Program-made: the position numbers and the translations under genes
From: CAISKJ01 sp046351555
GTDB lineage: Bacteria; Myxococcota_A; Polyangia; Polyangiales; Ga0077539
NCBI GenBank assembly: GCA_046351555.1
Contig: JAXLYI010000018.1
Location: 1 to 64,000, forward strand
Length of the DNA: 64,000 bases
Direction of reading: 5' to 3'
Shown: one piece after another, positions 8,967-18,204 of the stretch
How the letters are laid out: each line of letters starts with the position of its first letter
How positions within the stretch are numbered: position 1 is the first letter of the stretch
Notes under the pieces: model-generated
Told to the model about the DNA's origin: nothing
The model's input: the letters and a program-made list of their open reading frames with translations, nothing else
Databases searched by the model: none

Positions 8967-9680
8967 TCACACCTCGGCACCGTCGGCGGGGGCGTTTCCG
9001 ACGGGCTCCGGCGGTGTGCCAGACTGGGACGGCTCAGCTTCGAAGCGGACGAGGGTCCGGATGCGGCGGAGCACCTCCTCGCGGCCCTCGCCGGTCTCCC
9101 CCGAGGCGCCCACCACGGGGACGCCGAGCGCGCGGTGGATCTCCGCCGTCACCTTGCCGCGCTCGGCGCGCGAGAGCTTGTCGACCTTGGTGGCGACGGC
9201 GAAGAAGGGCCGGTGGATGTGCCGGAGGTACTCGGCGAGCTGGGCCTCCTCGGGCTGGACGCCGCGGCGCCCGTCGACCAGCACCACCACGGCCGCGAGC
9301 GACGCGCGGCGCTGGAGATACGACTCGATGAGCCCGCCCCAGCCCGTGCGCTCGGCCTTCGAGCGCTCGGCGAAGCCGTAGCCCGGTAGGTCGGCGATGA
9401 CGAAGCGCGTCGCGTCGCGCAGCGCGCAGCGGAAGAGAACCACCCCCCGCGTGCACCCCGGCGTCCGCGACGTGCGCGCGAGCGAGCGCCGCTGGCAGAG
9501 GCGGTTGAGCAGCGTCGACTTGCCGACGTTGGAGCGGCCCGCGAAGGCCACCTCGGGGTCGCCCGGCGTGGGGAGCTCCTGCCCGGGCCTCGCCTCGGCC
9601 ACGTACACGGCGTCGAGGCAGTCGAGGGGCGACGGCGGCGGCGCCGCGGGCCGGGCGGCGGGCTTGGGGCGGGGGCTCAT
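8967..9680 (-). CDS. engB: Ribosome biogenesis GTPase EngB (YihA/YsxC)
   Basis: 237 residues from ATG. It is a small TRAFAC GTPase needed for large ribosomal subunit maturation in the cytoplasm. The motifs are in order: G1 GRSNVGKSTLLNRL near residue 48, G2 TSRTPGCTRG, G3 DLPGYGFAERSK, G4 TKVDKLSRAE and G5-like GASGETGEG. EVAFAGRSNVGKST and LPGYGFA are diagnostic of the YihA branch. A Pro/Ala-rich N-terminal extension of about 35 residues and a C-terminal tail of about 25 residues exceed the usual ~200 residues. It is divergent from the broken dynamin-like gene. Confidence 0.96.
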   Translation of the reverse strand: MSPRPKPAARPAAPPPSPLDCLDAVYVAEARPGQELPTPGDPEVAFAGRSNVGKSTLLNRLCQRRSLARTSRTPGCTRGVVLFRCALRDATRFVIADLPGYGFAERSKAERTGWGGLIESYLQRRASLAAVVVLVDGRRGVQPEEAQLAEYLRHIHRPFFAVATKVDKLSRAERGKVTAEIHRALGVPVVGASGETGEGREEVLRRIRTLVRFEAEPSQSGTPPEPVGNAPADGAEV

Positions 9681-9795
9681 GGCGGCGCCTGGGATACACC
9701 GCGCCGCGGCCGCGCGGTACCCACGAAACGCGCCCGCGCCCTGCGACGTTGGGGGGCGCGGCGGTTCCGTGGTACCCCCGGGCGCGGCCCACGCG

Positions 9796-12315
9796 ATGGC
9801 GCTCCTCGATCGCTTCGAACGCTTCCTCGACCAGGTGATCCCCGCGCCCGACGAGGTCGCGGCCGCGGTGCGCCAGGGGGAGTCGCTCCTCGCCGCCGAC
9901 GACGCCGCGGGGGCCCTGCGCGTCGCCGACGACGCCCTCGCCGCCGCCCCGGGCTTCCTGCGCGCCCTCGCGCTCCGCGCCGACGCGCTCGCGGCCCTCG
10001 GGCGCCTGCCCGACGCGCTCGCCGCCCTCGACGCGGCCCACCGCGAGCGGGCGCTCCCCGCCGCGCTCCTCGCCCGCATGATCGAGCTCCGCGCGGCCGC
10101 CGGCGACGAGGCCGCCGCGCTCGCGCTCGAGCCCCACGTGCGCGCCCGCCTCCGCGGCCGCGACCCCGAGGTGGCCCGGCGCTTCCTCGCCGCCGCGCGG
10201 GCCCTCCTCGCGGGCGGCCGCGAGTCCGCCGGCCTGCGCCTCGCGCGCGCCGCCACCGCCGTCGACGGCGCCCTCGGCGAGCCCTGGCTCCTCCTCGGCC
10301 GCGACGCGCTCGCCCGCGGCGACCGCGCCCTCGCGCGGCGCTCCCTCGACCGCGGCGCCGCCGCCGTCGACCCCACCGACGCCCGCGCCAACCGCCTCGC
10401 GGGCGACCTCGCCTGGGCCCTCGGCGACCGCCCCACCGCCGCGCGCTGCCTCCGCCGCGCCTGGATCGCCGGCGACGAGGGCGCGATCGCCCCGCTCGTG
10501 GCCGTCCTCGCCGCGGGCGACGACGCGGCCGCCCTCGAGCGCGTGCTCGTCGACGCGCGCGGCGAGCTCGGCGACGTCGCGCGCGGCCTGCTCGAGCTCG
10601 CGCGCGGCCGCCCCGCGCCCCCGGCCCTCCTCGCGGTGCCGGGCGGGCGCGTCCCCGAGGTGCTCTGGCACTACGCCCTCGACGTCGCGCTCCGCGACGC
10701 GCCCGCGCTCGCCGAGCGCTGGTGCGCCGACGCGCCGCGCGCCCTCGGCCGCCGCCGTGCTCGCGCTGCGCGCCGCCGCCGGCCGCCCGCTCGCCCCCGC
10801 CGACCTCGCGCGGCTCGACCCCGCCCTCGCCGACCCCGCCACGCGCCCCTTCGCCCGCGCGGCCCTCCGCGAGGGCTGCGCCTCGCCGGCGCGGGCGCCT
10901 CGGCGCGATGCTCGACGACCTCGCCGCGATCCTCGGCGGCCACCGCGCGTCGGCGGCCCTCGTCGACGCGCTCGGGGCGCGGCGCCGCGAGCTCGACGGG
11001 CCGCTGCGGGTGGTGGTGCTCGGGGAGTTCAGCGCGGGCAAGAGCACCTTCCTCAACGCGCTGGCGGGGGCCGAGGTGTCGCCGATGGGCGTGCTCCCCA
11101 CGACCGCGCACGTCCACGTGCTCCGCCACGGCGCGCCCGGCGCGCGCGTGCTCGACCGCCGCGGCGACGTCGTCGAGACCTCCGTCGAGGAGTGCGCCCG
11201 CGCCGTCGCCCGCCGCCGCGACGCCGGCGTCGAGATCGACCGCGTCGAGGTCACCCTCCCGCTCCCCGCGCTCGCGCGGCTCGAGCTCGTCGACACGCCG
11301 GGCTTCAACTCCGGCGACCCCGCGCACGACGACGCCGCGCGCCGCGCCGTCGCGCTCGCCGACGTCGCGCTCTGGCTCTTCGACGCGCGCCAGGCCGGGC
11401 GCCACAGCGAGGCCGAGGCGATCGCCGCGGTGGCCGCCGCCGGCGCGCCCGTCGTCGGCGTGCTCAACAAGGTCGACCAGGTGCCCGAGGGCGAGCGCGG
11501 CGCCGTGCTCCGGGTGCTCGCGGAGGGCCTCGGCGAGCGCGCGCCCGTCGTCGCGGCCGTCTCCGCGCGCGCGGCCCTCGCGGCGATGCGGGCGGGCGGC
11601 CCCGTCGGCGACGCGGCGCCGGGCTGGGCCGCGCTCCTCGCGTGGCTCGACGCGGGCCTCGTCGACGCGCGCGACGCGGGAAGCAGGCCCGCGTCGCCGG
11701 CCGCGCCCGCGCGCTCCTCGACGAGGCCCGCGCCTCCCGCGAGGCCCGCGCCTCCCTCCGGCGCGAGCGGGTCGCCGCCGCGCGCGCGCTCGGCGACGCC
11801 CTCGGGCCCCTGCGCGAGGCGCTCGCGCGCGCGGGCACGTCGCTGCGCCGCGAGGTGGAGGCCGCCCTGCGCGACCAGCTCCGCGCGCTCGCCGAGGGCC
11901 GCGGCGACGACCGCGACGCGCTCGCCGCCGACGCCGTCGCGGAGGCGTGCTGGCGCGCGCGAGAGGTGCCTCGCGGGCTGCGCGCGCGTCGCGGAGGTCG
12001 AGCGGCTCGGCGTCGCCGCGGGCCTCGCGCCCGACGACGCGCCCGAGCTGCTCACCGCGCCGCTCGTGCAATGGCTCGACCACGCCGCGGCGTCGGGCGC
12101 GCGCGACGCCGCCGCCCGCGCGCCTCGCGGAAGGCGCCGCGCCCGCGGGCGACCCCCTCGCGTGGCTCGAGGCCGCCGCCGACCGCGCCGCGCGCGCGGT
12201 CGACGCCCCCGACGACGCGCTCGACGTCGCGCTCGACATCGCGCGCGAAGAGCTCGAACGCTACGCGCCGCCCGAGCCGCGAACAAACGCCACCGACGCG
12301 GCGACGAGTTTCTAA
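9796..12315 (+). pseudogene. TPR-dynamin-like GTPase gene interrupted by about five frame switches
   Basis: Read through the shifts, this encodes one protein of about 840 residues. The N-terminal half is TPR-like (MALLDRFERFLDQ, then AAALA-type helical repeats to about 10740). The second half is a dynamin-family GTPase: P-loop GEFSAGKST at 11022-11048, DTPG at 11292-11303, NKVD at 11466-11477, then helical stalk sequence to AREELERYAPPEP. The frame changes near 10750 (extra C in GGCCGCC), between 10865 and 10905, near 11680 (one G short of GGGG), near 11960 (extra base in a CG run) and near 12120 (same). Each segment keeps host codon use, so this is very recent decay or base-calling error, not an ancient relic. 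Bacterial dynamins remodel membranes. Confidence 0.75.
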
Positions 12316-12433
12316 TGCAAACCCGGCGCCGACCGCGGTAGAGTCGGCGCGTGATCGTGAACGAACCGCCGCCCGCGCGCCGCGAAGGCCGCGCGGGGGG
12401 CCCCCGACCCCGTCGCAGAGCAGGAGAAGCGTG

Positions 12434-13981
12434 ATGGACGTCAGGCTGTCGATGCAGCACAAGCTGTCGCAGTCGCTGGTGATGACGCCGCAGCTCCAGA
12501 TGGCGATCAAGCTGCTGGCGCTGTCGCGGCTCGAGCTCATCGATCAGGTGCGGGCCGAGCTGATGGAGAACCCCATCCTCGAGGACCAGGCCGACGGCCC
12601 CGAGGGCGACCGCCGCGCGGCGGAGGTGGCGGAGACGCCGTCGATCGACCAGCTCGCGGCGCTGGAGGCGAAGAGCGAGTCGCTGCCCACCTCCCACGAA
12701 GACCGCGCGGCGATGGAGGCGACCAAGCAGGAGGACTACTGGGAGAAGTTCCTCGACGCCTACGCCAACCAGTCGCCGCTGCCGACGCAGGGGCGGCTCA
12801 ACAACGAGGAGCTCCCGTCGCTCGAGGCCACGCTCACGCGGCGCAGCACGCTCAGCGACCACCTGGAGTGGCAGATCCTCCTGTCGCCCTTCACCGACGA
12901 GGAGCGCAACTTCGCGGTGCTCGTCGCGCGCAACCTCGACGACAACGGCTACCTCACGCTCAAGGCCGTCGCCGGCGAGACGGCGCCGGCCGGCGAGGCC
13001 GTCAAGGAGGGCCCCGCCGAGGCCCCGCTCTCGCTCACCATCGAAGACCTCGCGCGCGAGTGCGGCCTCGACCCCGAGGACGCCGAGGAGGTCCTCAAGA
13101 TGATCCAGACGCTCGACCCGGTGGGCGTGGCCTCGCGCGACCTGCGCGAGTGCCTGCTCGTCCAGTCCGAGCACTTCGGCTACGACAAGGACGACCTCGT
13201 CTGGCAGGTGATCGACAAGCACCTGCACCACGTCGAGAAGCGCAACTTCGGGGCCATCGCGCGCGAGCTCCACTGCGAGCTCTCGGACGTGTACGAGGCC
13301 TCCCGCGTCATCCAGAACTTCGAGCCCCGCCCGGGGAGGAATTTCGCCACGGAAGACGCGCAGTACATCACCCCCGACGTCTACGTGCACAAGGTCGCCG
13401 ACGACTATGTGGTCTCCACCAACGACGACGGCCTCCCCAAGCTCAAGATCAACGAGCTGCAGGCCCGCTCGCTGATGAAGGACCCGAAGGCCAAGCAGTT
13501 CGTCCAGGACAAGCTCACCTCGGCGCGGTGGTTCCTCCGCTCGATCGACCAGCGGCAGAAGACCATCGTGAAGGTGACCCAGTGCATCGTGGAGAAGCAG
13601 CGCGACTTCTTCGAGAAGGGCATCGAGCACCTCAAGCCGATGATCCTCCGCGACGTGGCCGAGGCCGTCGGGATGCACGAGAGCACCATCTCCCGCGTCA
13701 CCACCAACAAGTACGTCCACACGCCCCGCGGCATCTTCGAGCTCAAGTACTTCTTCAACAGCTCGATCTCCGTCGAGGGCGGCACCGAGATCGCCAGCGA
13801 GGCCGTCAAGCAGGCGATCAAGAAGATCATCAGCGAAGAAGACCCGCGGAACCCCCTCTCCGACGAGCAGATCGTCAAGCGCCTCGAGGGGCAGAAGGTG
13901 CTCATCGCCCGCCGCACCGTCGCCAAGTACCGCGAGATGCTCGGCATCCTCTCGAGCGCCAAGCGGAAGCAGTACTACTAG
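12434..13981 (+). CDS. rpoN: RNA polymerase sigma-54 factor
   Basis: 515 residues, ATG preceded by AGGAGA at 7 bases. Sigma-54 directs core polymerase to -24/-12 promoters and needs an AAA+ activator such as the one at 42732-44165. The Gln-rich region I is clear (SMQHKLSQSLVMTPQLQMAIKLL), followed by LELIDQVRAELMENPILE. An acidic region II (~60-130) and the core-binding domain (NLDDNGYL, LDPVGVASRDLRECLL) come next. The helix-turn-helix is LRDVAEAVGMHESTISRVTTNKYVHTPRG and the RpoN box is ARRTVAKYREM close to the C-terminus. Its neighbours hpf and ptsN are the classical rpoN partners. Confidence 0.98.
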   Translation: MDVRLSMQHKLSQSLVMTPQLQMAIKLLALSRLELIDQVRAELMENPILEDQADGPEGDRRAAEVAETPSIDQLAALEAKSESLPTSHEDRAAMEATKQEDYWEKFLDAYANQSPLPTQGRLNNEELPSLEATLTRRSTLSDHLEWQILLSPFTDEERNFAVLVARNLDDNGYLTLKAVAGETAPAGEAVKEGPAEAPLSLTIEDLARECGLDPEDAEEVLKMIQTLDPVGVASRDLRECLLVQSEHFGYDKDDLVWQVIDKHLHHVEKRNFGAIARELHCELSDVYEASRVIQNFEPRPGRNFATEDAQYITPDVYVHKVADDYVVSTNDDGLPKLKINELQARSLMKDPKAKQFVQDKLTSARWFLRSIDQRQKTIVKVTQCIVEKQRDFFEKGIEHLKPMILRDVAEAVGMHESTISRVTTNKYVHTPRGIFELKYFFNSSISVEGGTEIASEAVKQAIKKIISEEDPRNPLSDEQIVKRLEGQKVLIARRTVAKYREMLGILSSAKRKQYY

Positions 13982-14259
13982 CCCGCGCCCCGCCCGCGCC
14001 CCCGCCCCGCCCGCCGCTCCAAAGCCATCCCCCGCGACCCGTGCACCGCGCCCTGTGCGCGAGGCATTTCGGTGTTGTTTGGGGGGTTCCCACCCGGCCC
14101 CGGAGGCTGTACAAGAGAAGGGTCGGCGAGCGCCCGCCCTCGACGACGAATCGGAGATCGGCGGGCAGGACACAGACCTCTCGGGCGCCAGTTCCTCCGT
14201 CGCCCCGGAATGCACCGGGGCGGGGAATTGCCCCGCGGGGCTCTCGGTTGGAGGACGCG

Positions 14260-14619
14260 ATGGGCATCGCGATCACGTTCCGGCACATGGCGTCGAGCGA
14301 CGCGCTGAAGGACTACGTCCACGACAAGTTCGAGCGGGTGCAGAAGTACCTTCGGCAGCCCGCCGACGCGCACGTCACGCTCTCGAGCGAGCGCCACCAG
14401 CACGTCTCCGAAGTCTCCCTCCACGCCGCCGGGCGGCAGTACCAGGCCCGCCACGAGAGCGACGACATGTACAAGTCGATCGACCTCATGATCGACAAGA
14501 TCGAGCACCAGATCGCGAAGCACCACGACGCCGTCTCCCGCAACAAGAAGGGCGCCGAGAGCGCCCGCGCCGTCGCCGCGCAGAACGGCAGCGTCCCCAC
14601 CCCCGAAGGCGGCGAGTAG
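14260..14619 (+). CDS. hpf: Ribosome hibernation-promoting factor (short HPF/YfiA type)
   Basis: 119 residues. The family binds the decoding region of the 30S subunit in slow growth and prevents translation. The sequence MGIAITFRHMASSDALKDYVHDKFERVQKYL with HVTLSSERHQHVSEVSLHAAG and DDMYKSIDLMIDKIEHQI is the S30AE fold over its whole length; the long-HPF dimerisation domain is absent. It follows rpoN after 278 bases, a gap that is noticeably less G+C-rich than the genes and contains GGTGTTGTTTGG and TGTACAAGAGAAGG, so it may hold its own promoter. It is the middle gene of rpoN-hpf-ptsN. Confidence 0.95.
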   Translation: MGIAITFRHMASSDALKDYVHDKFERVQKYLRQPADAHVTLSSERHQHVSEVSLHAAGRQYQARHESDDMYKSIDLMIDKIEHQIAKHHDAVSRNKKGAESARAVAAQNGSVPTPEGGE

Positions 14620-14684
14620 CGCCCGCGCGGCGCGCCGTTCCGCTGGACACCCGCCGCCCGACGGAGGTATCTCCTCGCGGCGCG

Positions 14685-15152
14685 ATGCGACTGAGCGACC
14701 TGCTTACCCGCGAACGGATCGACACCGGGCTCCAGGCGCCCGGCAAGGCCGAGGCGCTCGCGGCCCTCGCCCGGCTCCTCTCGCAGGGCCTCGACGGCCA
14801 GAGCCCCGCCACCATCCTCCGCGTGCTCGAGGCGCGCGAGGCCCAGCAGTCCACCGGCGTCGGCGACGAGGTCGCCATCCCCCACGGCCGCATCGCCGGC
14901 CTCACCCGCCTCGCCGCCGCCATCGCCATCGTCCCCGCGGGCGTCGACTTCGAAAGCATCGACCGCCGTCCCGTCCGCATCCTCGTCGCCATCCTCGCCC
15001 CCGAGAGCAGCGCCGGCGACCACCTCCGCGCCCTCGCGCGCGTCGCCAAGCTCCTCCGCGACGCCCGCATCCGCCAGCGCCTCCTCGACGCCCCGTCGCC
15101 CGACGACGCCCTCCGCGCCATCGCCGACGAGGAGTCGACGCTCCCGCCCTGA
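14685..15152 (+). CDS. ptsN: PTS IIA-like nitrogen regulatory protein
   Basis: 155 residues. EIIA-Ntr accepts phosphate from NPr and signals nitrogen/potassium status rather than moving sugar. The phospho-acceptor His is in VAIPHGRIAGL, near residue 68, preceded by EAREAQQSTGVGDE, the standard pattern. LLTRERIDTGLQAPGKAEALAALA matches the family N-terminus and HLRALARVAKLLRD the C-terminal helix. It starts 65 bases after hpf, consistent with co-transcription. No HPr kinase or NPr gene follows in the window. Confidence 0.95.
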   Translation: MRLSDLLTRERIDTGLQAPGKAEALAALARLLSQGLDGQSPATILRVLEAREAQQSTGVGDEVAIPHGRIAGLTRLAAAIAIVPAGVDFESIDRRPVRILVAILAPESSAGDHLRALARVAKLLRDARIRQRLLDAPSPDDALRAIADEESTLPP

Positions 15153-15273
15153 CGTCGCGCCCCGATCGCGCTTCCCGAAGCACCTCCACCTGTAGGAGAA
15201 TCAGACGTTGCCGCCCGCCCGCCGAGGCGTCGGTGGCGTGGCGCTGGTTCCTTCCCTCCTCGCTGGTGGTGGC

Positions 15274-17196
15274 ATGAAGATCTCTTCCCGCTCGGTCCCG
15301 TGGCTGCTCCCCGCGCTGCTCGCGGCGTGCACGTCGTCCCCGCCCGCCAGCACCCCGAAGGACACGCCCGACGCCGCGCCCGACGCGCCCGCCGACGTCG
15401 CCGCCGACCTCGCCCCGCCCACCGACATGGGCGGCCCCTCGTTCGACGTGCCCGTCGGCCCCGAGACCTCGATGATGTGCGTCGACACCGACCGCGACGG
15501 CCTCTCCGACGACATCGAGGGCGCGCCGCGCGTCGACACTGACCGCGACATGACGCCCGACTACATGGACGACGACTCCGACAACGACGGCTACCCCGAC
15601 AGCGTCGAGGGCAACCGCTCGTACCCGATGTACGACGCGATGCGCGTCACGCTCGCCTGCGGGATGGTCGGCAACAACTGCGACGGCGCCCTCGCCGACG
15701 CCGCCGACACCATCCCCAACTTCCGCGACCTCGACTCCGACAACGACGGCCTCACCGACCGCGAAGAGCGCGAGGGGATGACCGACCCCTGCGCCGGCGA
15801 CACCGACGGCGACGGCGTCAGCGACCTCATCGAGCGCGCCGCGATGTCCAACCCGCGCGACCGCATGAGCGGCCCGCCCTCCAACGCCCTCTACGTCGTG
15901 CTCCCGTACTACCCGCCGGGGCGCATGGGGCCGCACGAGCAGCGCGAGTTCACCTTCTCGACGCGCATCCGCCAGGCCGACGTGTTCTTCCTCGTCGACA
16001 ACTCGTCGAGCATGCGGCCGGTCATCGACAACCTCCGCACCAACCTCCGCTCGGTCATCGTGCCCGGCATCCAGCGCGCGATCCCCGACATCCAGATGGG
16101 CGTCGGCAGCTTCGACTCGATGCCCATCCCCCCGCAGGGCTGCCCCGGCCGCGCGGGCCCGCCGTCGACGCACCCGCGCTGCGCGAGCCCGACGCCGCCC
16201 ACCACCGCCGGCGACTACACCCTCTGGATCCGGCAGCCGGTCACCACCGACGCCACCGCCGTCCAGCGCGCCTTCGACACGATGCGCACCGTCGACGAGG
16301 AGACGATGATGTCCTTCGTCGGCGCCGACGAGCCCGAGTGCCAGACCGAGGCCGCCTTCCAGATCATCGAGGGCGCCGGCACCCGCGGCCACGAGTCCGA
16401 CGCCGCCGCGCTCCTCTCCGTGCGCAACGCCAACGACCCCAACGGCAACGGCTGGGTGCCCGCGGTCAACGTCATGCGCGACTGCGGCGCGCGCGGCACC
16501 GAGCGCTACGGCTGGGGCTGCTTCAACGAGGGCCGCGTCCCGATCGTGGTGCTCGCCTCCGACGCGCGCTGGTACGACGGCTGCGCGGCCGACTCGCCCA
16601 CCACGCCCGACGGCATCGGCCGCGGGTGCTCCGAGCTCGTCACCGCCTACAACCGCCGCGGCGCCCTCTTCATCGGCATCGACGTCGGCGACGGCGTCGA
16701 GGGCCGCACCTACCGCAACGCGGTGGCCGTCGCGCGCATGACCCGCACGCTCAACGGCACCGGCTCGCCCATCGTGTTCGGCCCCGGCCGCGACGGCATC
16801 GCGGGCGTCTCGGCCGCCGTCGTCGACGCGATCGCCACCATCGCCGGCCAGTCGCGCCAGGACATCACCACGCGCGTCGTGCCGGATGCGATGGCCATGG
16901 GGCTCCCGATGGGGCGCACCACCGCCAACTTCATCCGCTCGGTCACCCCGCTGCGCGGCGACCCCGGGATGCCCACGGGCTTCGACCGCCTCGACGCCAC
17001 CACCTTCTACAACGTGTCGCCGACGACGCGCGTCACCTTCCGCGCCGACTTCTACAACGACTTCGTCGAGGGGGGCATGACGGCGAAGCTCTTCACCGCC
17101 ACCATCGAGGTGCTCGGCCGCGGGGGCTCGGTCGTCGACACGCGCCCGGTCTTCATCGTGGTGCCCGCGCAGGGCGGCATCGTCACGCCGGGCTGA
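15274..17196 (+). CDS. Large lipoprotein with calcium-type Asp repeats and vWA domain
   Basis: 640 residues from ATG at 15274. The lipobox is LLAAC (about Cys18), followed by a Pro/Asp/Ala linker. Residues ~70-200 contain thrombospondin type 3-like Ca2+ repeats (DTDRDGLSDDIEG, DDDSDNDGYPD, DLDSDNDGLTD, GDTDGDGVSDLIE). A von Willebrand A-like domain begins near residue 235: FFLVDNSSSMRPVID carries the DxSxS metal site, with IQMGVGSFDS and later ALFIGIDVGDG. The role is probably adhesion or envelope assembly at the cell surface; the ligand is unknown. It appears to be a single-gene unit, with the GGDEF gene convergent one base away. Confidence 0.85.
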   Translation: MKISSRSVPWLLPALLAACTSSPPASTPKDTPDAAPDAPADVAADLAPPTDMGGPSFDVPVGPETSMMCVDTDRDGLSDDIEGAPRVDTDRDMTPDYMDDDSDNDGYPDSVEGNRSYPMYDAMRVTLACGMVGNNCDGALADAADTIPNFRDLDSDNDGLTDREEREGMTDPCAGDTDGDGVSDLIERAAMSNPRDRMSGPPSNALYVVLPYYPPGRMGPHEQREFTFSTRIRQADVFFLVDNSSSMRPVIDNLRTNLRSVIVPGIQRAIPDIQMGVGSFDSMPIPPQGCPGRAGPPSTHPRCASPTPPTTAGDYTLWIRQPVTTDATAVQRAFDTMRTVDEETMMSFVGADEPECQTEAAFQIIEGAGTRGHESDAAALLSVRNANDPNGNGWVPAVNVMRDCGARGTERYGWGCFNEGRVPIVVLASDARWYDGCAADSPTTPDGIGRGCSELVTAYNRRGALFIGIDVGDGVEGRTYRNAVAVARMTRTLNGTGSPIVFGPGRDGIAGVSAAVVDAIATIAGQSRQDITTRVVPDAMAMGLPMGRTTANFIRSVTPLRGDPGMPTGFDRLDATTFYNVSPTTRVTFRADFYNDFVEGGMTAKLFTATIEVLGRGGSVVDTRPVFIVVPAQGGIVTPG

Positions 17197-17197
17197 C

Positions 17198-18040
17198 TCA
17201 GCCCTCGATCCGGTCGCGGCCGCCGCGCTTGGCGGAGTAGAGGAGCTGGTCGGCGCGCCGCACCAGCTCCTCGGGGTCGCGGTCGGAGTCCTCGCGCGTT
17301 GCCACGCCAGCCGACACCGTGAAGCGCATGGAGACGCCGTCGTAGGTGAAGGGGTGCTCCGCGGTCAGCCGCCGGAGCTTGTCGGCCACCAGCCGCGCGC
17401 CCGCGAGGTCGATCTCGGGCAGCAGCACCGCGAACTCCTCGCCGCCCAGGCGCCCGACGAAGTCCTCGCGCCGGAGGTTGGAGCGGAGGATCTGCCCGAG
17501 CTGCCGCAGCCCCGCGTCGCCCGCGAGGTGGCCGTGCGTGTCGTTGAGCGACTTGAAGTGGTCGATGTCGAGGATCACCACGCTCAGCGGCCGCCGGTAG
17601 CGAACCGAGCGCCCGAACTCCCGCGCGAGCGCCTCGGAGAAGGCCCGGCGGTTGGAGAGCCCCGTCAGCCCGTCGGTGGTCACGAGGCGGTAGATCTCCT
17701 CGTAGTACGCCGCCTCGATGTGCCCGCTCCCGAGGAATTTGCAGATCGTCCGCCCCACCTGCAGCCGGTCGCCGTGCTGGAGCGTCACCGTCCCCGCGGC
17801 GCGGTCGTTGACGAAGGTGCCGTTGGTGCTCTGCAGGTCGACCACCTGCCAGCGCTGCGCCCCCGCGGGGTCGAACACCGGCTCCACCCGGCAGTGCCGC
17901 CGCGACACGCTCTCGTCTTCGAATTGCAGGTCGACCTCGCCCGCCCGCCCGATCACCAGCGCGCCGTCGCGCAGCGGGATGCGACGCCCGATCGACTCGC
18001 CGTAGAGCACCACGAGGCACGCCTCCTGGAGCGCCGGCAC
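17198..18040 (-). CDS. FHA-GGDEF protein (probable diguanylate cyclase)
   Basis: About 280 residues from a GTG at 18040; the start is uncertain because the frame stays open to 18142 and a neighbouring frame begins with GTG TCC GAC GAC at 18102. The FHA domain covers residues ~8-100 (GALVIGRAGEVDLQ, SVSRRHCRVE, LQSTNGTFVND) and should bind phospho-threonine. The GGDEF domain covers ~115-280 with DGLTGLSNRRAF, ILDIDHFKSLNDTHGH and a catalytic RLGGEEFAVLL; the RxxD inhibitory site is absent immediately upstream. It should make cyclic di-GMP in answer to Ser/Thr kinase phosphorylation. It converges with the vWA lipoprotein gene. Confidence 0.9.
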   Translation of the reverse strand: MPALQEACLVVLYGESIGRRIPLRDGALVIGRAGEVDLQFEDESVSRRHCRVEPVFDPAGAQRWQVVDLQSTNGTFVNDRAAGTVTLQHGDRLQVGRTICKFLGSGHIEAAYYEEIYRLVTTDGLTGLSNRRAFSEALAREFGRSVRYRRPLSVVILDIDHFKSLNDTHGHLAGDAGLRQLGQILRSNLRREDFVGRLGGEEFAVLLPEIDLAGARLVADKLRRLTAEHPFTYDGVSMRFTVSAGVATREDSDRDPEELVRRADQLLYSAKRGGRDRIEG

Positions 18041-18204
18041 CTTGCTCGGGCGGAGCGAGGGCCGATCGCGCGGTGCGGGCTCGTGATCGGGTCGTCGGAC
18101 ACGGGCCTCCGAGTCTACCGCGCGGGGCCGCCGGGCACGCAACGCCGCGCCGCGCCTTGTGTGAAAGTTGACCGTTCGCGCCCCGGGCGGCTACCGACCG
18201 CTGC

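Noticed and set aside
14041..14110. GGCATTTCGGTGTTGTTTGG as a -24/-12 site for hpf
   Set aside because: The GG-to-GC spacing does not fit the sigma-54 consensus.
9677..14215. A 1,512-codon minus-strand open frame opposite the dynamin-like, rpoN and hpf genes
   Set aside because: It lacks domains, is Arg/Ala/Gly low-complexity over most of its length, and lies opposite rpoN and hpf, which are certain. It is a G+C-rich shadow frame.
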